From Pseudomonas sp. FP2335 (GTDB lineage Bacteria > Pseudomonadota > Gammaproteobacteria > Pseudomonadales > Pseudomonadaceae): a DNA stretch of 64,000 bases. The stretch spans positions 2,377,501 to 2,441,500 of the forward strand of contig NZ_CP117437.1 of the NCBI RefSeq assembly GCF_030687535.1, written 5' to 3'. Of the stretch, positions 11,301 to 16,315 are shown one piece after another. Within the stretch, counting starts at the first letter, position 1; each line of letters starts with the position of its first letter. The notes under the pieces were generated by a model that saw only the letters and a list, made by a program, of their open reading frames with translations, was not told where the DNA came from and made no database searches. Position numbers and translations under genes: made by a program.

Positions 11301-14300
11301 CTGGCGCGTTATCGCGCCGATGGTGTAATCGAATACGTCGGCCGTGTGGACCATCAGGTGAAAATCCGTGGTTTCCGTATCGAGTTGGGGGAAATCGAAG
11401 CCCTGTTGCTGGCGCAGGACGGTGTGCGCGAAACCCTGGTGCTGGCGGCTGACAATCAACTGGTGGCTTATCTGGTCGCTGCCGAGCAGGACGCTGAAGC
11501 CCTGAAAACGCTGCTGCGCGAGCAACTGCCGGACTACATGGTGCCCGCGCACCTGATCTTCCTCGAGCGCATGCCGCTCAACCCGAACGGCAAGCTGGAC
11601 CGCCAGGCCCTGCCCAAGCCGGACACCAGCCAGGCGCAACAGGATTGGGTAGCGCCGGTTACTGAGCTTGAGCAGCACATCGCGGCGATCTGGGCCGAGA
11701 TTCTCGGCGCCGAGCGCGTCGGCCTGAACGACCACTTCTTCGAGATGGGCGGTCATTCGTTGCTGGCGATGCAAGTGATCTCACGCCTGCGTAACCTGCT
11801 CGGGCGTGAGGTGCCGCTGCGCAGCCTGTTCGAGCAGCCACGCCTGCAAGGGTTTGTCGCCAGCGTGCTGGCCGATGCCGTGAACACACAGCCACTGGCG
11901 CCGCCGATGGTGGCGGTAGGGCGTGAGCAACCGTTGCCGTTGTCGTATGCCCAGGAGCGCCAGTGGTTCCTCTGGCAACTGGACCCACACAGCGCCGCTT
12001 ACCATATCCCCGGCACCCTGCGCCTGAAGGGGCGCCTCGACACGGCTGCGTTGCAGCGCAGTTTCGACACCCTGGTCGCCCGCCATGAAAGCCTGCGCAC
12101 CCATGTGCAACAGGACGGCGAGCGCGCGGTACAGGTGATTGCGGCGCATGCCGAGGTCGAGATCTCGTGTCGTGATGTCGATGAGGGTGACGTGCTGGCC
12201 CTGGTCGAAGCACTGATCGCCGAGCCGTTTGACCTGCAACGCGGCCCGCTGATGCGCGTCAACCTGCTGCGCCTGGCCGAGGACGAGCATGTGTTGGTGT
12301 TGGTGCAGCACCACATTGTCTCTGATGGCGGGTCGATGCAGGTGATGGTCGATGAGCTGGTGCAACTGTATGCGGCCTACAGCCGCGGCCAGGACCTGCA
12401 ACTGCCTGAACTGGCGCTGCAATACGCCGATTACGCGAGCTGGCAGCGCGACTGGATGGATGCCGGCGAAAAACATCGCCAGCTCGACTACTGGCGCGAG
12501 CGCCTGGGTGGCGAGCAACCAGTGCTGGAGCTGCCGCTGGACCACGGCCGCCCAACCCTGCAAAGCCATCGCGGTGCGAGCCTGGACATCAGTGTGCCGC
12601 CGCGCTTGCTGGCGGCGTTGCGGCAAGTGGCGCAGCGTGAAGAAGTCACGCTGTTCATGTTGCTGCTCGCCTCGTTCCAGACCCTGTTGCACCGCTACAG
12701 CGGCCAGTCGGACATCCGCGTCGGCGTGCCGATTGCCAACCGTAACCGTGAGGAAACCGAGCGGCTGATCGGCTTCTTCGTCAACACCCAGGTGCTCAAG
12801 GCCGACATCGACGGCCAACTGACCGTCAGCCAGCTGCTGCAACAGGTCAAGCAACGGGCGCTGGAAGCCCAGGCGCACCAGGATTTGCCGTTCGAACAGT
12901 TAGTCGAAGCGTTGCACCCTGAGCGTAACCTGAGTTTCAACCCGTTGTTCCAGGTGATGTTCAACCACCAGACCGAGACCTCAGAGCCGGCGCAACAACT
13001 GCCGGGCCTGCACGTCAGTGGCCTGGAATGGCAAACCCGCACCGCACAGTTCGACCTGAGCCTGAGCACCCAGGAGTCGAGCGATGCGCTATTGGCTTCG
13101 CTGATCTACGCCAGCGACTTGTTCGACGCCGCCACGCCGGCCCGCATGGCGCGGCACTGGCTGAATCTGCTGGAAGGCATGGCCGGTGATGGGCAACAGC
13201 GCATCGGCCAGTTACCGTTGCTGGATGCGCTCGAGCAGCAGTCAGTGGTCCACGACTGGAACGCCACCGCCCAGGTTTACCCGCTGCAACGCGGTGTGCA
13301 CCAGCTGATCGAAGAACAGGCCGCACGCACGCCGGATGCGCCAGCCTTGGCATTTGCTGAAATACGCCTGAGCTACGCTGAGCTGAACCGTCGCGCCAAC
13401 CGCCTGGCCCATCGTTTGATCAGAGCCGGTGTGGGCCCTGACGTGCTGGTCGGCGTGGCAGTGGAGCGCTCCATCGAAATGGTCGTCGGCTTGCTGGCGA
13501 TCTTCAAGGCGGGCGGTGCCTATGTGCCGCTTGACCCGGAATATCCACGCGAACGCCTGGCCTACATGCTTGAAGACAGCGGCGTGACACTGCTGTTGAC
13601 CCAGGCGCACGTGTTGGAACAACTGCCGATTCCAGCAGGGTTGCACAGCGTGGTGCTGGGTGAGTCGTGGTTCGAAGGGTATGGCGAGCACAACCCAGGC
13701 ATCGCTATCGATCCGGAAAACCTCGCCTATGTGATCTATACCTCCGGTTCCACCGGCCAGCCCAAAGGCGCAGGCAACCGACATTCGGCACTGACCAACC
13801 GCCTGTGCTGGATGCAGCAGGCCTATGGTCTGGATGCGCGAGACACGGTGCTGCAAAAGACCCCGTTCAGTTTTGACGTGTCGGTGTGGGAGTTCTTCTG
13901 GCCGTTGATGACTGGCGCACGCCTGGTGGTGGCAGCGCCGGGTGATCATCGCGATCCGGCCAGGCTGGTCAGCCTGATCAACGCCGAGCAGGTCACTACG
14001 CTGCACTTTGTGCCGTCAATGTTGCAGGCGTTCCTGCAAGACCCGGCGGTATCGACCTGTCATAGCCTGCAACGCATTGTGTGCAGTGGCGAAGCGCTGC
14101 CGGTGGATGCCCAGCAGCAGGTCTTTGCCAAGTTGCCTCAGGCCGGGCTGTATAACCTGTATGGCCCGACGGAAGCGGCGATTGACGTGACGCATTGGAC
14201 TTGCACCGATGAAGGCAGCGATACCGTGCCGATCGGTGAACCCATCGCCAACCTGCGTACCCATGTGCTGGATGCGCAGTTGCTGCCGGTGCCGGTCGGG

Positions 14301-15884
14301 GTTGCCGGTGAGTTGTACCTGGGCGGTGAAGGCCTGGCGCGCAGTTATCACCGGCGTCCGGCCTTGACGGCCGAGCGCTTCGTGCCGTGCCCATTCCAGC
14401 GCGGCGCACGCTTGTACCGCACCGGCGACCGCGTTCGCCAACGTGCCGACGGGGTGATTGAGTACCTCGGGCGCCTCGATCATCAGGTCAAGTTGCGCGG
14501 CCTGCGTATTGAGTTGGGTGAAATCGAAGCGCGCCTGCTGGAGCATCCGTTGGTGCGCGAAGCCACGGTGCTGGTGATCGATAGCAAACAGCTGGTGGGC
14601 TATGTGGTGCTGCACGCGGCCGACGCGGAGTGGCGTGCGCACGTCAGCGCGCACCTGGCCCGGCACTTGCCGGATTACATGGTGCCGGCGCAGTGGGTGG
14701 TGCTCGAGCAGATGCCGCTGAGCCCCAACGGCAAGCTGGACCGCAAGGCGCTGCCCAAGCCGGATGCCCATGGCCGGGGGGGTGAATTCGCTGCGCCGCA
14801 AACGGCGTTGCAGCAGCAGATTGCGTCGATTTGGGCCGAGGTGCTCGAGGTTGAGCGCGTTGGTTTGCACGACAATTTCTTTGAATTGGGCGGCCATTCG
14901 TTGTTGGTGCTGATGCTCAAGGAGCGGATCAATCGGCTCTGCGGCGCGGTGCTGGCCGTCAATCAGTTGATGCTCAACCCCACGGTGGCCGGGCAAGCCC
15001 GTTGTATCGAGGGTGATGCACCAAGTTCATTGATTGTGCCGCTCAACAGCCAGACCCAAGGCACGCCGCTGTACTTGTTCCACCCAAGTTTCGGCTCGGT
15101 GCATTGCTACAAGCCAATTGCTTTGGCATTGCGTGAACAGCGGCCGGTGTTCGGGATTATTTGCCGGGCGCTGGTGGCAGAGGACGGTGCAGTGCCGGGT
15201 TGGACGCAGATGGTCGAGGACTACGCCCAGCAACTGTTGAGCGCGCAGCCTCAGGGCGCCTTCAGACTGGCGGGCTGGTCGCTGGGTGGGAACCTGGCGA
15301 TGGAAGTGACGTACCTGCTGGAGCAGGCCGGGCGCACGGTGGAGTTTGTCGGCTGGATCGACGCGCCACCGCCGGCACGGTTTACCGCGTTCTGGGAGCA
15401 GGGCGCTGCACCGTCGCAGCCGCAACTGAGTGCGGTTGAACGCCGGGCGCAGATGTTGGAGGTGATGTTCCCCGCGCATGCCGGGCAGGTCCAGGCGCAA
15501 TGGCGCCAGGCGCAGCAGGCTCATTGCAATGAGGAGCAACAGTGGCAGCACCTGTGCGATTGGGCGGATGCGACGCTGGGCGCCAGCTTCCAGGCGCTCA
15601 AGGCCGAACTGCAAAGTGGCGGTGAAACCGAGCGTTCGTGGGCGATCAAGCAGATCCTCGATGAGCGTTTGCAGGCCACCGACTTCCGCGCGATCAAGGC
15701 GCCGGTCAGTTGCTGGTGGGCGGCACGTAGCGAGGCGGGGATGCACCAGGCGCTGATCGAAAGTGGTTTGCGCGAGGTGATTGGGCAGGCGGGGATCGAG
15801 CGCTCGGTGGTGATCGACACGACTCACCATCGGATTGTTGATAACGCTGAGTTCATCAAAAGCCTGGTGGCGGCCCTGGCATAA
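2325..15884 (+). CDS. pvdD: Terminal pyoverdine NRPS, four modules plus thioesterase
   Basis: This 4519-residue synthetase has four C-A-T modules and a thioesterase. Carrier serines (GGHS) are at residues 1043, 2097, 3145 and 4192. The even spacing of about 1050 residues leaves no room for epimerase domains. The first condensation motif (HHIVSDG) is at about residue 174. The thioesterase nucleophile is in GWSLGG at residue 4319, with a His near the C-terminus (DTTHH). Pocket residues read by eye are DGEDHGTVV (modules 1 and 3; lysine, as I recall for pyoverdine synthetases), DGEVCGGVT (module 2; formyl-hydroxyornithine, inferred) and DVWHVSLID (module 4; serine-like). The predicted product tail is Lys-FHO-Lys-Ser, released and probably cyclised by the thioesterase. 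The ATG starts 3 bp after the previous stop, so translation is probably coupled. Confidence 0.93.
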   Translation: MLSNPNIDLVSRFLRLPLEQRQQFYQRLQTRGMSFGQLPIAPAREAGQPLPLSYAQERQWFLWQLDPDSAAYHIPGVLRLSGRLDKSALQRSFDRLLERHESLRTRLHLEGDNRSQVVLAHAVVDIIESTVTEDGLQARVQALIAEPFDLQHGALLRVNLLNLGEDEHVLVLVQHHIVSDGWSMGVMVQELMQLYAAYSNGQDCQLAALPIQYADYALWQRRWMEAGEKERQLSYWREQLGGSQPVLELPFDHPRPARQSYRGARQDVALEPALVAGLKALAQREGVTLFMLLLASFQTLLYRYSGQSDIRIGVPTANRNRAETERLIGFFVNTQVLKADLDGQMTFRQLLAQVKERTLQAQSHQDLPFEQLVEALQPERSLSHNPLFQVMFNHQAQTRTAVGEQQLSGLGVTSLEWASESAQFDLSLDTEETDQGLWASWTFATDLFAAATVARMAQHWQTVLHAMVASAGSRLAQLTLLADGEQRDLLNDWNNGGAAFESPLGVHGLFEVQAQRRPDAIALCLDEQTLTYAELNREANRLAHYLIGQGVGPEVMVGVAVERSFAMVVSLLAILKAGGAYVPLDPQYPRDRLLHMLEDSHVRLVVCQSAQPLPLPAEVARLDIDSAKDALQRCAESNPQVPVDPQNLAYVIYTSGSTGKPKGVAINHAALTEFSGIAAGYSRLSEDDRVLQFATLNFDGFVEQLYPALTHGATVVLRGAELWDSGRLYAEIIRQGITLADLPTAYWNLFLLDCLAAGPRSYGALRQIHIGGEAMPLDGPAQWLKAGLGHVRLLNTYGPTEATVVSSVLDCTRGEETIGATASPIGRSLPGRALYVLDRDLNLAPLGAVGELYIGSQCGLARAYLNRPLLTAERFVPDPFGGDRLYRTGDLARYRADGVIEYVGRVDHQVKIRGFRIELGEIEALLLAQDGVRETLVLAADNQLVAYLVAAEQDAEALKALLREQLPDYMVPAHLIFLERMPLNPNGKLDRQALPKPDASQAQQDWVAPVTELEQHIAAIWAEILGAERVGLNDHFFEMGGHSLLVMQVVSRLRQVLAQEVPLKLVFEQPRLAGFAAAVQALEGREQAPPLVARNRLQPLLLSYAQERQWFLWQLDPHSAAYHIPSALRLTGQLDCEALQRSFNSLIARHESLRTYVQQEGEGAVQVIGTQVALPIELADIDEADLHARVAAEISRPFNLQQGPLLRVTLLRLAADEHVLVLVQHHIVSDGASMAVMVDELVQLYSAYSRGDVPQLPAMPIQYADYALWQRDWMEAGERQRQLSYWRDLLGGEQPVLELPFDHQRPAQQSHRGARLDVPLPAALAADLKALAQREGVTMFMLLLASFQTLLHRYSGQQDIRVGVPIANRNRVETERLIGFFVNTQVLKADIDGQTTVAQLLQQVKQRALDAQAHQDLPFEQLVQALQPERSLSLNPLFQVMFNYQTDGPREPLALAHLSIENLAWERRTAHFDLDLDTHDSRDGLWASLGYSTDLFEASTIERMARHWQNLLQAMVTDQQQNIGQLNLLDADEQQHILQLWDRSESGFSSARLVHELFADRARENPQAVAVKFDTQTLSYGELDRQANRLAHALIARGVGPEVRVAIAMPRSAESLVAFLGVMKAGGVYVPLDIEYPRDRLLYMMQDSRAQLLLTHSRAVPQLPIAEGLEVLAIDRTEDYAETAPEVALDGDNLAYVIYTSGSTGMPKGVAVSHGPLVAHIIATGERYETGPADCELHFMSFAFDGSHEGWMHPLINGASVLIRDDSLWLPEYTYAQMHRHNVTMAVFPPVYLQQLAEHAERDGNPPAVRVYCFGGDAVAQASYDLAWRALKPTYLFNGYGPTETVVTPLLWKARRGDPCGAVYAPIGTLLGNRSGYVLDAQLNLQPIGVAGELYLGGEGVARGYLERPALTAERFVPDPFGKPGSRVYRSGDLTRGRPDGVVDYLGRVDHQVKIRGFRIELGEIEACLREQDSVGETVVVAQDSPTGKQLVAYVVPADAPLANETEFRETLRRALKTHLPDYMVPAHFMFLAKMPLTPNGKLDRKGLPQPDAAQSQGIWVEPVTALQQQVAAIWADVLGAERVGLTDHFFELGGHSLLAMQVISRVRQLLAREIALRTLFEQPQLEGFVLALQALQSDEAPLAPAMLAVDRDQPLSLSYAQERQWFLWQLEPESAAYHVPNALRLTGELDRSALQRSFDSLLARHETLRTVFVSAGERTLQRVLPVATLHIDSLALDNPTAEQVQALVEAEIARPFDLRQGPLLRVKLLQLSAQEHVLVLVQHHIVSDGWSMQVMVDELVQLYAAYSQGHDVQLPAMPLQYADYALWQRAWMDAGEKQRQLSYWRELLGAEQPVLELPLDHPRPAVQSYRGARLDVALEANVVAGLKALAQREGVTLFMLLLASFQTLLHRYSGQSDIRIGVPIANRNRVETERLIGFFVNTQVLKAEIDGQMSFAQVLQQTKRRALEAQAHQDLPFEQLVEALQPERSLSHNPLFQVMFNHQSELRVQRGEQLPGLRLEGLESNNHPAHFDLSLDTQASADGLFATLTYATDLFTDATIARMAQHWQHLLHAVAADAHRRVCELPLLAGVEQVQWNNGAAAFQSPLGVHGLFERQAQRRPDAIALCLDEQTLTYAELNRQANQLAHYLIAEGVGPEVLVGVAVERSFAMVVSLLATLKAGGAYVPLDPQYPRERLLHMLEDSGVSLVLTQSHVPMPLPAGLRSVAIDRVALDQCAEGNPQVAVEPQNLAYVIYTSGSTGKPKGVAINHAALTEFSGIAAGYSRLSEDDRVLQFATLNFDGFVEQLYPALTHGATVVLRGAELWDSGRLYAEIIRQGITLADLPTAYWNLFLLDCLAAGPRSYGALRQIHIGGEAMPLDGPAQWLKAGLGHVRLLNTYGPTEATVVSSVLDCTRGEETIGATASPIGRSLPGRALYVLDRDLNLAPLGAVGELYIGSQCGLARAYLNRPLLTAERFVPDPFGGDRLYRTGDLARYRADGVIEYVGRVDHQVKIRGFRIELGEIEALLLAQDGVRETLVLAADNQLVAYLVAAEQDAEALKTLLREQLPDYMVPAHLIFLERMPLNPNGKLDRQALPKPDTSQAQQDWVAPVTELEQHIAAIWAEILGAERVGLNDHFFEMGGHSLLAMQVISRLRNLLGREVPLRSLFEQPRLQGFVASVLADAVNTQPLAPPMVAVGREQPLPLSYAQERQWFLWQLDPHSAAYHIPGTLRLKGRLDTAALQRSFDTLVARHESLRTHVQQDGERAVQVIAAHAEVEISCRDVDEGDVLALVEALIAEPFDLQRGPLMRVNLLRLAEDEHVLVLVQHHIVSDGGSMQVMVDELVQLYAAYSRGQDLQLPELALQYADYASWQRDWMDAGEKHRQLDYWRERLGGEQPVLELPLDHGRPTLQSHRGASLDISVPPRLLAALRQVAQREEVTLFMLLLASFQTLLHRYSGQSDIRVGVPIANRNREETERLIGFFVNTQVLKADIDGQLTVSQLLQQVKQRALEAQAHQDLPFEQLVEALHPERNLSFNPLFQVMFNHQTETSEPAQQLPGLHVSGLEWQTRTAQFDLSLSTQESSDALLASLIYASDLFDAATPARMARHWLNLLEGMAGDGQQRIGQLPLLDALEQQSVVHDWNATAQVYPLQRGVHQLIEEQAARTPDAPALAFAEIRLSYAELNRRANRLAHRLIRAGVGPDVLVGVAVERSIEMVVGLLAIFKAGGAYVPLDPEYPRERLAYMLEDSGVTLLLTQAHVLEQLPIPAGLHSVVLGESWFEGYGEHNPGIAIDPENLAYVIYTSGSTGQPKGAGNRHSALTNRLCWMQQAYGLDARDTVLQKTPFSFDVSVWEFFWPLMTGARLVVAAPGDHRDPARLVSLINAEQVTTLHFVPSMLQAFLQDPAVSTCHSLQRIVCSGEALPVDAQQQVFAKLPQAGLYNLYGPTEAAIDVTHWTCTDEGSDTVPIGEPIANLRTHVLDAQLLPVPVGVAGELYLGGEGLARSYHRRPALTAERFVPCPFQRGARLYRTGDRVRQRADGVIEYLGRLDHQVKLRGLRIELGEIEARLLEHPLVREATVLVIDSKQLVGYVVLHAADAEWRAHVSAHLARHLPDYMVPAQWVVLEQMPLSPNGKLDRKALPKPDAHGRGGEFAAPQTALQQQIASIWAEVLEVERVGLHDNFFELGGHSLLVLMLKERINRLCGAVLAVNQLMLNPTVAGQARCIEGDAPSSLIVPLNSQTQGTPLYLFHPSFGSVHCYKPIALALREQRPVFGIICRALVAEDGAVPGWTQMVEDYAQQLLSAQPQGAFRLAGWSLGGNLAMEVTYLLEQAGRTVEFVGWIDAPPPARFTAFWEQGAAPSQPQLSAVERRAQMLEVMFPAHAGQVQAQWRQAQQAHCNEEQQWQHLCDWADATLGASFQALKAELQSGGETERSWAIKQILDERLQATDFRAIKAPVSCWWAARSEAGMHQALIESGLREVIGQAGIERSVVIDTTHHRIVDNAEFIKSLVAALA
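4262..5455 (+). repeat. Long direct repeat, Lys A-domain copy 1, paired with 10568-11761
   Basis: Nearly identical to 10568-11761 at a constant offset of 6306 bp. It spans the adenylation core of module 1 through the start of its carrier domain, and only scattered differences are visible. A shorter match lies upstream near 4010-4100. Confidence 0.85.
6808..7802 (+). repeat. Long direct repeat, A-domain copy 2 (FHO module)
   Basis: Second copy of the block at 331-1325. It lies in module 2 of pvdD, so the repeat is shared between two different synthetase genes. Confidence 0.85.
10568..11761 (+). repeat. Long direct repeat, Lys A-domain copy 2
   Basis: Second copy of the block at 4262-5455, in module 3 of the same gene. 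Both copies encode the same lysine-type pocket. Confidence 0.85.
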
Positions 15885-15893
15885 ACCGTCATT

Positions 15894-16026
15894 GTAGTGA
15901 GCGGGCTTGCCCCGCGCTGGGTGGCGAAGCCGCCCCAAAACGGTCCTGCGCGGTGTTTCAGACAGACCCAGGTGTCTGGGTTTGGGGCGGCTTCGCCCCC
16001 CGGCGCGGGGCAAGCCCGCTCACTAC
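15894..16026. repeat. REP-like inverted repeat, unit 1
   Basis: The outer arms GTAGTGAGCGGGCTTGCC and, at the right end, its complement GGCAAGCCCGCTCACTAC can pair. Inner GGCGGCTTCGCC-type arms also pair. This is the double-palindrome layout of Pseudomonas REP elements. Confidence 0.8.
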
Positions 16027-16046
16027 AGATTGCAATTTCAGGGTGA

Positions 16047-16079
16047 CAAAAAAAAGCCCCGTATCTCGCGATGCGGGGC
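16047..16079 (-). terminator. Hairpin terminator, unit 1
   Basis: The stem runs GCCCCG...CGGGGC at 16056-16079. A run of A before it on the + strand reads as a T run for transcription on the - strand. The right-hand T tail is spoiled (GGGGCCTTGG), so it would act mainly on - strand transcripts. Confidence 0.6.
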
Positions 16080-16110
16080 CTTGGCGGCGGCTCTGACATA
16101 AACCGTCATT

Positions 16111-16244
16111 GTAGTGAGCGGGCTTGCCCGCGCTGGGTGGCGAAGCCACCCCAAAACGGTCCTGCGCGGTGTTTCAGACAGACCCAGGTGCCTGGGGTTG
16201 GGGCGGCTTCGCCCCCCCCGGCGCGGGGCAAGCCCGCTCACTAC
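16111..16244. repeat. REP-like inverted repeat, unit 2
   Basis: Second copy of the palindrome at 15894-16026, with a few base changes and one longer C run near the centre. Confidence 0.8.
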
Positions 16245-16265
16245 GGATTGCAATTTCAGGGTGAC

Positions 16266-16304
16266 AAAAAAAGCCCCGTATCTCGCGATGCGGGGCTTTT
16301 GTTT
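16266..16304. terminator. Bidirectional terminator between pvdD and fpvA
   Basis: The stem GCCCCG...CGGGGC at 16273-16296 is flanked by an A run on the left and TTTTGTTTT on the right. It can therefore end transcripts from both sides. It lies about 20 bp beyond the fpvA stop. Confidence 0.75.
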
Positions 16305-16315
16305 TGGCGCCGGGT

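Larger units (their letters stand above)
15866..16310. repeat. 217-bp tandem duplication spanning the pvdD 3' end and the fpvA terminator
   Basis: The roughly 430-bp gap between the convergent genes pvdD and fpvA is two tandem copies of one unit. ATAAACCGTC occurs at 15881 and again at 16098, an offset of 217 bp. Each unit holds an inverted repeat and a hairpin terminator. The copy junction near 16081-16100 (GGCGGCGGCTCTGACATAA) resembles the last codons of pvdD (GGTGGCGGCCCTGGCATAA). The duplicated segment therefore included the end of the gene, and the copy has since drifted. I see no gene in this gap. Confidence 0.85.

Noticed and set aside
6969..11774. 1601-codon open frame antisense to pvdD, and several other long antisense frames across the NRPS genes
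   Set aside because: GC-rich, repetitive coding DNA often leaves the opposite frame open. The translation has no family features and copies the module repeats.
15866..16310. Possible CRISPR array, because of two regularly spaced repeats
   Set aside because: Only two long tandem units exist, with no unique spacers and no cas genes.
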